The notes below the pieces were generated by a model. That model did not search any database. It worked only from the letters and a program-made list of their open reading frames with translations, and was not told where the DNA came from. This document shows, one piece after another, positions 19,708 to 26,619 of a stretch of DNA of 64,000 bases. The DNA comes from an uncultured Cellvibrio sp. (GTDB lineage Bacteria > Pseudomonadota > Gammaproteobacteria > Pseudomonadales > Cellvibrionaceae), in NCBI GenBank assembly GCA_946481095.1, contig CAMLML010000011.1, positions 8,222 through 72,221 of the forward strand, in the 5' to 3' direction. Both the position numbers and the translations under genes were made by a program. The stretch's first letter is position 1, and every line of letters begins with the position of its first letter.

Positions 19708-19815
19708 TTATTCACGTTGGATAGGTTTTGTTTGAATCCCCGTAATAAATTTAAACGTAATCCAAACTAAACACATCAAAAATAGGGGCAACGCCCATAG
19801 AAATCGTAAGAACAT
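19708..19815 (-). CDS. 35-residue membrane peptide behind an island leader
   Basis: Too short for standard gene calling, but it has an island-type leader directly upstream and a GGAGAA SD 5 nt before ATG 19815. Nearly the whole product is one membrane segment (FLRFLWALPLFLMCLVWITF) followed by a short polar tail ending IQRE. It may be a true small membrane protein or the N-terminal piece of the decayed frame that follows. Function unknown. Confidence 0.45.
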   Translation of the reverse strand: MFLRFLWALPLFLMCLVWITFKFITGIQTKPIQRE

Positions 19816-19935
19816 ACATTTCTCCAAAAAACAAAAGTGATCCTGGAGAAATCTTCCCACCGGGAGAAGATTCCCAGTGGGTTAAAGCCGACAGGAAGTC
19901 GGCTGAATTAATACAATCAGGCTTTCAATTTTGCC
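19816..19935 (-). promoter_or_regulatory. Divergent copy of the island 5' leader (copy 1)
   Basis: Shares the last part of the leader family: CCCAC/GUGGG enclosing GGGA/UCCC, then a U-run and GGAGAA before the start codon. Upstream it has a different hairpin (AGCCGAC/GTCGGCT, 19886-19904) and lacks the clear GAUC-type stem and pseudoknot of the other six copies. It appears to be a degenerate member. See the copy before 20713 for the full layout. Confidence 0.5.
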
Positions 19936-19956
19936 ATGAAAACTTTTGAAAGGATG

Positions 19957-19988
19957 AAAAAATAAAACCCCCGAATAACGCTCGGGGA
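19957..19988 (-). terminator. Rho-independent terminator
   Basis: Minus-strand hairpin CCCCGAG/TTCGGGG followed by GTTTTATTTTTT, about 20 bases beyond the stop of the 20009-20713 gene. Confidence 0.85.
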
Positions 19989-20008
19989 TTTTATTTATCG
20001 TAACAACA

Positions 20009-20713
20009 TCAAGCTGCAGCGCTCGTATCGGTATCAATTAATTCTTTTGAAGCGTAATAGCCATCGACTTTTGCTGTCACGGCTGTCATCAATTCAACGT
20101 GATAATCCAATTCGATTTTTGCACGGCGTGTCGCAAGGGTTTCCTTATCGGTAATCCCTGCAGCAAGCAGCTTTTGTTTATCCGATTCTACCCGAGGGGC
20201 TAGCTGCGCTTTTGGGCTAAGAGATGTCACTTCGATATCTCTCTGACGCAAGCTTGCTCCGTGGTCGGCGTACTGACCTCCGTAGGTCGCAAAAAGATTG
20301 AGTTCGGTGTAAACACCAATCTCGGCATTAACCAGTTTGCGTACCAGCATCTGTGCAGCATCCTGTGAAAGATTGACGGAGAGAAAATAACGCTCCTCAC
20401 CATCTTTCAATCCTACATTAAGGTAAGGTGTTGGACGTCCATCGACATCGCGATCGATGATTTTGGCACTGGTCAAAATACCTGACACATTGATCGCCGT
20501 AATGCCTTTCTGACGCAGGAAATTCAACGCCCTGGCAGACGCTGTATCACCATTAGAACCTTTAAAACCTTTCTTCGCCTCGTCCACACCCACGAACGCT
20601 TTCGCTTCGTTGATGAGAGATTCAGTTTCAGTGGTAGAAAGGTACAGCATTCCAAGGAATGCACTGTAACGAATGTTAAAAACAGATTGATTGGATTTGG
20701 TTTGAATAGCCAT
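20009..20713 (-). CDS. Unrecognised island protein, 234 aa
   Basis: Start taken at ATG 20713 (MAIQTKSNQS), which has GGAG 8 nt upstream; the frame stays open upstream through the leader RNA to 20809. No named family. The middle (YLNVGLKDGEERYFLSVNL, then QMLVRKLVNAEIGVYTELNLF) has alternating strands resembling single-strand-binding OB folds and is vaguely like the DUF3577-type protein at 24300; the C-terminal third is a charged helix. It has its own leader and terminator, so it is transcribed alone. A role in element replication is a guess from setting only. Confidence 0.7.
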   Translation of the reverse strand: MAIQTKSNQSVFNIRYSAFLGMLYLSTTETESLINEAKAFVGVDEAKKGFKGSNGDTASARALNFLRQKGITAINVSGILTSAKIIDRDVDGRPTPYLNVGLKDGEERYFLSVNLSQDAAQMLVRKLVNAEIGVYTELNLFATYGGQYADHGASLRQRDIEVTSLSPKAQLAPRVESDKQKLLAAGITDKETLATRRAKIELDYHVELMTAVTAKVDGYYASKELIDTDTSAAA

Positions 20714-20901
20714 GATGTTATCTCCGGGAGAAGTAAAATAAAAAAGCCCGAAGAAAAAACAGACTCCCGACGGGAGAAGTTTTCCCATCGGGCAATGATG
20801 ATGAAGCAAGTGCTTCAGAGTTGAAACTAAACGCTGTCTTGCGACACGATCCCGTTACGGCGTTTATGGGGATCTTTATAAAGGTTCAACGAAAGTCGTT
20901 G
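20714..20901 (-). promoter_or_regulatory. Island 5' leader RNA with pseudoknot and attenuator (copy 2)
   Basis: Family layout, 5' to 3' on the minus strand: a first hairpin (here CAACG/CGUUG, 20887-20901); linker ending UAUAAAG; stem P1 (GAUCCC 20868-20873 with GGGAUC 20848-20853); a P1-loop segment AUAAACGC that can pair with GCGUUUAG downstream of P1 (pseudoknot); a GNRA hairpin GUC-GCAA-GAC between them; then a switch in which GCCCGA can pair with a near UCGGG or with a distal UCGGGC followed by six U; finally GGAG and the start codon. This copy has an extra GAAGC/GCUUC hairpin. The distal pairing looks like an intrinsic terminator. Confidence 0.75.
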
Positions 20902-20964
20902 AGGCCTAAACAGTTGAAGTCTAGCGATATGTCAAAATCGTTTCAAGCATTTACCTAAAATAAA

Positions 20965-20996
20965 TAGTAAAGCCCCTATGCAAATGCATTCGGGGC
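20965..20996 (-). terminator. Rho-independent terminator
   Basis: Minus-strand hairpin GCCCC/GGGGC with an inner ATGCA/TGCAT pairing (20972-20996), followed by TTTACTATTTATTTT, 10 bases past the 21007-21870 stop. Confidence 0.65.
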
Positions 20997-21006
20997 AATG
21001 AATAAA

Positions 21007-21870
21007 TTAATCACAGAAATTTCGAACAACCCAGTTGTACTGAACCGATAATTCTTCAGCATAGGCAACAGCCAGTTCATGAGTCGAGAAATCACCAACA
21101 CATGAGATACCACCGGATACCATGTGCAGATACACACAATACTGATTAGGTCTCTCATCGTTCAGTTCAATCCATTCTCCACCTGGAATATCTGGGCCAA
21201 CCTGTTTAACAACACCATGAATTTCTATTGCATTATAGAGTTCAGGGTGGCCGTCAATAATGTCATTGGCATATTTGACATCCAGGTGACGTTCAGCCTC
21301 CGAATGTGCTGCTATTTCAGGGAGCACTTCATCGATAGCCGAATCAATGACATCCCAATTGATCCCAATTTCAGGGTTGTGGTTGGTTTTCATGAACTGT
21401 AAAACATCTCTTGCTTGTTGGTCAGTGACCTTTGGACAAATATGTTTTACCTCTTCAATTGACCATCGAATAGAGATGCAATCAGAATCATCCATTAAAT
21501 TAGAATCAGGTTGAGAATAAAAAATTCTACCTAACGCCATTAGATGACCATCAGAAGTGGAATCGAGATTTTCATTAAAATCATTCAAATCGTCGGGTTC
21601 GCACATTCTTCGGGCGCAGAGTTCAAGGTAGGATCGATCAAAGCCCTGGGAGTTAGTCAGAGTGTCACGATATTCAATCCAACTTTTCACAAGCACTGAA
21701 TTGATTTCTTCCCAACGCTTGAGAAGTATTGGATGAATAACGTTATTGCTACGGCCCATGAAGTATTTCATGCCCCATAACCGAAACCAGTCCAACATTG
21801 CCCGAAAATCAGATTCAAAACCTTTACCGTCAGTTTGAATGTCGTATTCATCGCGAAGTGTATAAAACAT
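21007..21870 (-). CDS. Unrecognised island protein, 287 aa
   Basis: Acidic soluble protein with no signal peptide or membrane segment. ATG 21870 has GGAG 6 nt upstream and a full leader copy in front. The N-terminal half is helical (LKRWEEINSVLVKSWIEYR); the middle has a plausible UBA/HTH-like helix set (VKHICPKVTDQQARDVLQFM); the C-terminal ~70 residues (IEIHGVVKQVGPDIPGGEW, then GGISCVGDFSTHELAVAYAE) look like a small strand-rich domain. No family recognised. Own leader and terminator indicate a single-gene unit. Confidence 0.7.
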   Translation of the reverse strand: MFYTLRDEYDIQTDGKGFESDFRAMLDWFRLWGMKYFMGRSNNVIHPILLKRWEEINSVLVKSWIEYRDTLTNSQGFDRSYLELCARRMCEPDDLNDFNENLDSTSDGHLMALGRIFYSQPDSNLMDDSDCISIRWSIEEVKHICPKVTDQQARDVLQFMKTNHNPEIGINWDVIDSAIDEVLPEIAAHSEAERHLDVKYANDIIDGHPELYNAIEIHGVVKQVGPDIPGGEWIELNDERPNQYCVYLHMVSGGISCVGDFSTHELAVAYAEELSVQYNWVVRNFCD

Positions 21871-22029
21871 ATTTTTCTCCTGGCAGATAAAAAAAGAAAA
21901 CCCTGCAGGAAAAAAATCACACCCATCGGGAATGATAAATTCCCAAGGGGTTATGATAAGAACAAGCTTGCGCTTCGCTACATTGCAGTTCCAATGTGTA
22001 GCTTTATAAGATCAACGTGTGACGTTGGA
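21871..22029 (-). promoter_or_regulatory. Island 5' leader RNA (copy 3)
   Basis: First hairpin CAACGU/ACGUUG (22013-22027); P1 is changed to GCUACA/UGUAGC (22002-21997 with 21982-21977), keeping pairing with a different sequence. The P1-loop GGAAC can pair with GUUCU (21959-21963), bracketing the tetraloop hairpin AAGC-GCAA-GCUU (21964-21975). The switch stem CCCUU-GGGAAU is followed by the distal GCAGGGU and a UUUUCUUUUUUU run. The compensatory change in P1 is strong support for a conserved structure. Confidence 0.75.
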
Positions 22030-22111
22030 CTTAATCTTTATTCTGCAATTCTCTTATCAAAGAACTGGAGAATAATGCCCCTCATGCACAAGGCAATCGG
22101 AGCAATATTGT

Positions 22112-22378
22112 TTACGGTGATTTAACTCGATTGAGGGTAGGCACACCTGATGATGTAAAATGTTTTTCCAGTGTTTCGGCAAATAATCTGGCGTGCTCGC
22201 ATTCCAGAAAATCAGCGCACCACTGAAAAAAACCAGCACTGCCTGTGTAGATAGAAAATACATCTGCTTGAGCGGATGCATTCATTACCTCGGTAACATC
22301 ACCAGAGTCTGCATTGATAAAACAGGATCGCAATTCAATTTCGACTGTCTCGATTTGGGGGCTATTTTTTTTACTCAT
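22112..22378 (-). CDS. Unrecognised 88-aa protein downstream of ardB
   Basis: Start set at ATG 22378 (MSKKNSPQIET) with AGGTGG upstream, 7 nt after the ardB stop, so the two genes are surely co-transcribed. An acidic small protein (VEIELRSCFINADSGDVTEV, then SAGFFQWCADFLECEHARLF) without membrane segments. No family recognised; operon position suggests an accessory to antirestriction or another early-transfer function. Confidence 0.65.
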   Translation of the reverse strand: MSKKNSPQIETVEIELRSCFINADSGDVTEVMNASAQADVFSIYTGSAGFFQWCADFLECEHARLFAETLEKHFTSSGVPTLNRVKSP

Positions 22379-22385
22379 AGTCCAC

Positions 22386-22808
22386 CTAATCAATTGCCTG
22401 GAGAATACGATCAGCCTCTGGATGTTCACAGGCATACTCGCGCAATACATGATACATCTCGATTAAATAATCCAGTTGATGCAAATTCGCCAGAGTACGA
22501 AGTGCATAGAGATTGGCCACCAGGCTTGCTGCGTCAGCGGACATCTCGCCTTCATAACCATTCGATTGAACAGTTAAGCAATAGCGAGACCGGGATCTCA
22601 ACGACATGTAAAAGCCACCGTTGCTTAACTCAACAAATTCCCAATATCCGCTTTTATAGTCGTTCGAAAAAATGTGAAGGTAGTGATACACATTGGATTC
22701 AAACAACAAAAAAAGCCCTGGAAATTTTTTAGGCAGTATTGCAGTACGTTGGGTTTCAGGTACCACAGTGGGTACGATTTTGGATGAATGATTAACTGCT
22801 GCGATCAT
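22386..22808 (-). CDS. ardB: ArdB/KlcA-type antirestriction protein
   Basis: Protects incoming element DNA from type I restriction in a new host. 140 aa; start ATG 22808 with GGAG, directly after a full leader copy. Family marks in order: LPKKFPGLFLLFESNVYHYL, YKSGYWEFVELSNGGFYM (the hallmark WEFYELSNGGFYM-like block), EMSADAASLVANLYALRTL and the ending YACEHPEADRILQAID. Length is normal for KlcA/ArdB. It heads a two-gene operon with the 88-aa unknown. Control by an attenuator-like leader would fit a gene needed just after entry. Confidence 0.92.
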   Translation of the reverse strand: MIAAVNHSSKIVPTVVPETQRTAILPKKFPGLFLLFESNVYHYLHIFSNDYKSGYWEFVELSNGGFYMSLRSRSRYCLTVQSNGYEGEMSADAASLVANLYALRTLANLHQLDYLIEMYHVLREYACEHPEADRILQAID

Positions 22809-22989
22809 AGTATTTTCTCCACAAAAAAAGCCCGTGAAGAAAACTTCTCCCGCCGGGAAAAAATTTTCCCAACGGGCATTGACGTTATGTGCCATCTGTC
22901 GATGAGATCACCACTGATACCCGAGGGTATCGCCGCACATATGGGTGATCTTTTTTAAGAATCAGCGTGTGACGCTGGACTCAAAACAC
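22809..22989 (-). promoter_or_regulatory. Island 5' leader RNA before ardB (copy 4)
   Basis: First hairpin CAGCGU/ACGCUG (22973-22987). P1 GAUCACC (22950-22944) with GGUGAUC (22912-22906), carrying an inner GAUACC/GGUAUC hairpin. Pseudoknot AUGUGC (22940-22935) with GCACAU (22892-22887), and the CAUC-GACA-GAUG hairpin between. Switch: GCCCGU (22877-22872) can pair with near GCGGG or with distal ACGGGC (22835-22830), which is followed by seven U. GGAG then lies 9 nt before the start. Confidence 0.8.
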
Positions 22990-23018
22990 TATTCGGGCAA
23001 GATAGGCATGCCTGATGT

Positions 23019-23486
23019 TTACAACAAGCCACGCTCTGCAAATGAAACCTGATCGGTTCCTGCAACCACTATGTGATCCAGTATTCGAACATCAATAAGA
23101 TCCATAGCACTTTGCAATCTTTGCGTAATCATTCGATCAGCTGTGCTAGGTTCAGCAGCGCCACTCGGATGATTGTGGCTCAGGATCAATGCAGCGGCGT
23201 TGTGCTTAATCGCCGCTTTGACGACTTCACGGGGATAAACGCTGGCAGCATTAATCGTCCCTCGAAACATATTTTCGGCAGCAATCAAACGATTTTGATT
23301 ATCCAGAAATAGCACACAGAACACTTCGTGCTCTTCTCTGCATAGTCGCGTCATTAAATATTGTCTTACCAAATCGGGACTCGTTAACACCACATCACGC
23401 TGAATCATCATGGATTCCATAATGGATCTTGCTGCAGTGATGACTTCATCCGCGGTTGAATAGATAAAAGTGCGCTGGTTGTTCAT
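23019..23486 (-). CDS. radC: RadC-family JAMM protein (element-borne)
   Basis: 155 aa, start at ATG 23486 (MNNQRTFIYST). It has the RadC/YeeS core: a zinc-site motif SHNHPSG with D nine residues on (SGAAEPSTAD), preceded by VFCVLFLDNQNRLI and followed by LDHIVVAG and the C-terminal SFAERGLL. The N-terminal helix-hairpin-helix part of chromosomal RadC is absent, as usual for mobile-element copies. Biochemical role is not settled; these genes ride on ICEs and phages beside antirestriction genes, as here. Own leader copy upstream. Confidence 0.93.
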   Translation of the reverse strand: MNNQRTFIYSTADEVITAARSIMESMMIQRDVVLTSPDLVRQYLMTRLCREEHEVFCVLFLDNQNRLIAAENMFRGTINAASVYPREVVKAAIKHNAAALILSHNHPSGAAEPSTADRMITQRLQSAMDLIDVRILDHIVVAGTDQVSFAERGLL

Positions 23487-23656
23487 GATTTTTCTCCACA
23501 AACTAAAATGCCCGTGAAGAAAATATTTCCCGTCAGGAAAAAAATTTCCCAACGGGCTGTTGAAGGTATGTGCCATCTTTCGATGAGATCATCACTGATA
23601 CCGAAGTATCGCCGCACATGTGGATGATCGTGTTTAAGAATCAGCGTGACGCTGGA
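23487..23656 (-). promoter_or_regulatory. Island 5' leader RNA before radC (copy 5)
   Basis: First hairpin CAGCG/CGCUG (23642-23654). P1 GAUCAUC (23629-23623) with GAUGAUC (23593-23587), inner hairpin GAUAC-UUCG-GUAUC. Pseudoknot AUGUGC (23619-23614) with GCACAU (23573-23568), hairpin CAUC-GAAA-GAUG between. Switch GCCCGU pairs with near ACGGG or distal ACGGGC, here followed by a weaker AUUUUAGUUU tract. The P1 change from GAUCACC to GAUCAUC is matched by GGUGAUC to GAUGAUC. The position before radC recalls the published radC RNA motif, not checked here. Confidence 0.8.
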
Positions 23657-24299
23657 TTCAAAACACTATTGATCAATTATTTTTTACGTTTCATAAATAA
23701 AAAATAATTCATCAATCCTGATTTGATTTTTCACGTCCCTGTGACGGGCTTGTTCAGATGTGTCATGTCGTCACAAGTAGATTCGAGCGCGGTCAATTCC
23801 GCACAACGAGCCAGGAGTTTTCTGCGTCCTGTCGCAGTTTAGAGGGAAGGTGCTTTTGCCTTATGCACTGACAGTGCAAGACTGTAAACAAGAAACAATC
23901 TTTCATTCTCAATACACAAGAGCAGGTGGCCATCTGAATAAAAGCAGACAGGATATCGAAATATCCTGTCTGCGTTTAGAGGGAAGGGAGCATTCTCAGG
24001 TGCTACTGCGTGGAGGACAATTGGTCGTTGCGGGGTGAGGACGCCCAAAGTCCGCCAGGACTCACAACAACTCGCCACGTTGAAGGTGCTGGAGGAGGGT
24101 AGATCGAATACCTTCCTGCAATCTTTAACCAGCTTGGATTGTCTGGCCTTTCGGCTAAAAGTCGCGGAGGCAGCCGCGTCTGGAGTAAGGGTGACATTAC
24201 GTCATTCCGCAATTGTCTCACACAGGAAAAAGTAAAAACAACTGGGGAATGACGCATCAGGAGTAGCTGATGCTATTCCTGATGACATCAAAATCAATC
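23657..24299. other. Structured non-coding region, candidate RNA or element origin
   Basis: 643 bases with no convincing gene. Visible on the plus strand: CTGCG/CGCAG hairpin (23822-23837), GCACTG-A-CAGTGC (23865-23877), a perfect 13-bp stem with a CGAA loop (23944-23973), and a 13-bp hairpin with G-U pairs (24255-24284). The sequence TTTAGAGGGAAGG occurs twice, each time right after a hairpin (from about 23838 and 23975). GC content is higher than in neighbouring gaps. Two minus-strand frames here (23839-24078, 24003-24257) lack SD and family signs. An antisense or long regulatory RNA, oriT or oriV are all possible. Confidence 0.5.
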
Positions 24300-25139
24300 T
24301 TACGCTCGCGCCTGGGATTGATAATTATGAGTATGGGCATTCTGATAAGAGCCTTGGCCACGTGAAGCAGGCTTTTGCTCAAAATCAGGATGTTTCCATA
24401 CTTTCGCTGCTGCTACCCAAAAATAGCCAGCGCGATTTAGCAAATCGTACATTTGTTGAAAGTGTGGATTGTTTCTTTTTTCAAGTTTCACCTCCACTTT
24501 CATCCAAACGTTTTTGACTTTGTTCCAGCGATAACCTGACATATTTAAACGATCCGAAATTTGTGTAAATTGTGGATCGTCTTTTCGCAACTCAACGGTA
24601 AAAGGAAAACCAAAGAGTTGTGTTACCAGATCAAGCTGATCGTCATTTACAAGTCCCGATTCTCCATCGTGAGGATCAAGATCGACACGCTGAGCATTAT
24701 TCACTGGCTGACCAACGGGTAGATCGACTTTGACGCCATAATCTGTCGTCGTTGGTTTTTTTAATTCAATCACTGTATCACCTACTTTGAGATAGAGGAG
24801 ACTGATGATTTTTGCTGACCAGTTAATGCCTATTTTACCGTTGTTGCTATAGGGTTCAGCATCGACATCCGCTAAACGCGCATTGGCAAATACCGGTATA
24901 TCTGAATTGAGTTGTTGTTGAAATTGACTTAACAATTCAACGACTTTCTCGGCGGCAATTGTCACATTGAAATACTTTTTCTTGGGTGATTGGGGATTAC
25001 CCTCCAGCATAGTAAAAGAGCTGGACCAAAAGGGTTTAAAATTTTGGCCTGGATTTGTGGGTTGAATTAATTTCAAACCATTCAAATAGCCAAACGCTTC
25101 TGTGTGAGCATTAAAATAACGGATAGTTGGGTTTTTCAT
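24300..25139 (-). CDS. DUF3577 / STY4534-like ICE protein
   Basis: 279 aa. The start of the protein (IRYFNAHTEAFGYLNGLKL) follows the pattern of DUF3577 (STY4534 family), a conserved ICE protein thought to act in element replication. Longer than usual: a C-terminal extension holds two similar segments, PQFTQISDRLNMSGYRWNKV and PHFQQMYDLLNRAGYFWVAA, each followed by K-x-W, suggesting an internal duplication of a small domain. ATG 25139 has GGAG in the leader. Family assignment rests on the N-terminus only. Confidence 0.6.
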   Translation of the reverse strand: MKNPTIRYFNAHTEAFGYLNGLKLIQPTNPGQNFKPFWSSSFTMLEGNPQSPKKKYFNVTIAAEKVVELLSQFQQQLNSDIPVFANARLADVDAEPYSNNGKIGINWSAKIISLLYLKVGDTVIELKKPTTTDYGVKVDLPVGQPVNNAQRVDLDPHDGESGLVNDDQLDLVTQLFGFPFTVELRKDDPQFTQISDRLNMSGYRWNKVKNVWMKVEVKLEKRNNPHFQQMYDLLNRAGYFWVAAAKVWKHPDFEQKPASRGQGSYQNAHTHNYQSQARA

Positions 25140-25300
25140 GGTATTTCTCCGGGCGAGGATAAAAAAGAAAAACCCGCTAAGGAAATACCACGCCCGTCGG
25201 GAGTAGTATCCCGAGCGGGTGTGAGGAAAGGCAGCACCTTAAGGTGTGATCACAAATCTGCCTGTGGTGATCGGCTAAGGGTCGATAATCAATATCGAAC
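25140..25300 (-). promoter_or_regulatory. Island 5' leader RNA (copy 6)
   Basis: First hairpin CGAUA/UAUCG (25283-25297). P1 GAUCAC (25272-25267) with GUGAUC (25253-25248). Pseudoknot AGGCAG (loop) with CUGCCU (25263-25258 with 25234-25229), hairpin CACC-UUAA-GGUG (25235-25246) between. Switch: ACCCGCU pairs with distal AGCGGGU followed by UUUUCUUUUUU, or its CCCG pairs with near CGGG. Pseudoknot letters differ from copies 4 and 5 but still pair. Confidence 0.8.
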
Positions 25301-25344
25301 GTTTGCCTGAGCATTATTAGCACAACTTGTTAATGGATACAAAT

Positions 25345-25368
25345 AAAAAAACCGGCTTAAAAGCCGGT
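25345..25368 (-). terminator. Rho-independent terminator
   Basis: Minus-strand hairpin ACCGGCTT/AAGCCGGT (25351-25368) followed by seven T, just after the stop at 25375. Confidence 0.88.
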
Positions 25369-25374
25369 TGTTAA

Positions 25375-25797
25375 TTACGCCCACTCTCGTGGTGAGATAC
25401 TGAATTGACGGATGACATCATCCCAATCAGTCCACTGTGGATTAAAAAATATCGCACCAAATTGCTCTCGATAATGTTCAATATCACTTCGACTTATCAA
25501 AGGCCTTTCACAATCTGGATTAATTTCTTTTGTAGCGAAAAAAATCCCAAAAGGTGGATGGCCTCCAAAATGATGTAACTTACGAGTATAACTGGGTGCC
25601 ACTTTATTTTTGAAGAAATTCGTCCGAATGATAACGCTTGGGTGACCCTCTTTCGAGAACCGCTCCATTTCACTGGCGCCGAATTTTTTCAATACATAAG
25701 TCACGCTGATCACCCCGGCCAACTCAAAGTTCATGGCTTCAAAACTATCGCCAATACTATTTTGTTGAGTCGGTATGTTAATAATGATGCCCATCAT
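25375..25797 (-). CDS. Unrecognised island protein, about 140 aa
   Basis: Soluble protein without recognisable family (VISVTYVLKKFGASEMERF, HFGGHPPFGIFFATKEINPD). ATG 25797 or ATG 25794 could be used; GGAGAA lies 3 or 6 nt upstream, favouring the second. It follows the 62-aa gene by 10 nt, so they form one leader-controlled operon that ends at the terminator at 25345. Confidence 0.65.
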   Translation of the reverse strand: MMGIIINIPTQQNSIGDSFEAMNFELAGVISVTYVLKKFGASEMERFSKEGHPSVIIRTNFFKNKVAPSYTRKLHHFGGHPPFGIFFATKEINPDCERPLISRSDIEHYREQFGAIFFNPQWTDWDDVIRQFSISPREWA

Positions 25798-25807
25798 TTT
25801 CTCCAGG

Positions 25808-25996
25808 TTAGGGGTTAGATCGATAAGTAAAATTACCAGTATCTAACGCAGTTTGGGCATCGGTTTGTCTACCCCAATATTCAACAGAATTTCTGGAATA
25901 GGGAAAACCCTCGGAGTCCGTTCTGCCGATGTAAAAACCGGCAGCGGATTTTAAAACGTGTAAATCGGAATTATGTAATTCGGATGGATTGCTCAT
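25808..25996 (-). CDS. Unrecognised 62-aa protein, first gene behind leader copy 7
   Basis: Start at ATG 25996 (MSNPSELHNSD) with GGAG 9 nt upstream; the frame is open further up only because the leader is open. Small soluble protein with AAGFYIGRTDSEGFPYSRNS and a YWG turn. No family recognised. Confidence 0.6.
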   Translation of the reverse strand: MSNPSELHNSDLHVLKSAAGFYIGRTDSEGFPYSRNSVEYWGRQTDAQTALDTGNFTYRSNP

Positions 25997-26150
25997 GTAG
26001 TTTCTCCTGTTGGTGAATAAAAAACCCAGAAGAAACATCCCGTCGGGGAGTTTTTCCCCTAGGGTGATCTGAAGATAGGCGTCACCTTGCGGTGCGATCA
26101 CAAAAATGTGCCTATGGTGATCTTTATGAAGAGTTCGATTATGATCGAAA
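25997..26150 (-). promoter_or_regulatory. Island 5' leader RNA (copy 7)
   Basis: First hairpin UUCGAUC/GAUUCGAA-type (26134-26149). P1 GAUCAC (26122-26117) with GUGAUC (26101-26096). Pseudoknot AUAGGC (26115-26110) with GCCUAU (26080-26075), hairpin CACC-GCAA-GGUG (26083-26094) between. Switch: ACCCUAG can pair with distal CUGGGU followed by UUUUUA, or CCC with near GGG around a GGGGA/UCCCC inner stem. Confidence 0.8.
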
Positions 26151-26217
26151 ACAAACCATTTTTAGCAAATCAACACTAAAAATCAAGCGAATAAACGAAT
26201 TCCGGTAAAAAAATTAG

Positions 26218-26619
26218 ATGAGAATAGACTTGGCATATTGTGTGGAATTGAATAAAACAATTGATATATATCAAGCTTGTTTGGCATTTTCACAACAAGA
26301 AAAATTCACAAAATTTCATTTTCTCTGTTCAGATCCTGCTTGCCGTAACAGCATTCCTAATGGGGTAAGAGTCACTGCTGTTAATCACCAATATTTGCCA
26401 GAAGATGAAAATATCGAAAAAAGCCCTCATTACAGAAAACTGGATGAACATATAGAGACGTGTGAGTGGGTATTCATAAATACTATTTTGGATGAACCTG
26501 TCTCAGAGGAAATCAAGCAGTCACATCAATACAAGTTAAGTCGCAAGATAAAGCGACTTATCACTCGCTTTATTGTTCCAGAGGACGAGGTTACGAATAA
26601 TCTCTGGTCGATGAGCTGA
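26218..26619 (+). CDS. N-terminal part of a frameshifted zinc-finger-like protein
   Basis: 133 codons, one of few rightward frames in the island. It shows a CoiA-like zinc-binding pattern: CSDPACR, then AVNH, then SPHYRKLDEHIETCEW. The frame ends NNLWSMS at TGA 26617, but the family-like text carries on in the next frame from 26604 (LVDELNTIRKEKDPEAKKE). The joint product would be about 313 aa. A deletion or insertion in 26598-26607 has split the gene, or it is a sequencing error; no slippery site is obvious. Function unknown. Confidence 0.6.
   Translation: MRIDLAYCVELNKTIDIYQACLAFSQQEKFTKFHFLCSDPACRNSIPNGVRVTAVNHQYLPEDENIEKSPHYRKLDEHIETCEWVFINTILDEPVSEEIKQSHQYKLSRKIKRLITRFIVPEDEVTNNLWSMS

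Noticed and set aside
22808..22895. N-terminal extensions of ardB, radC and other leader-controlled genes
   Set aside because: The upstream in-frame ATGs lie in the leader RNA; GGAG next to the inner ATG marks the normal start. Kept only as a separate finding about frame phase.
23839..24257. Two overlapping minus-strand proteins (79 and 84 codons)
   Set aside because: No ribosome sites, no family sense, and they run across strong hairpins; treated as a non-coding structured region.
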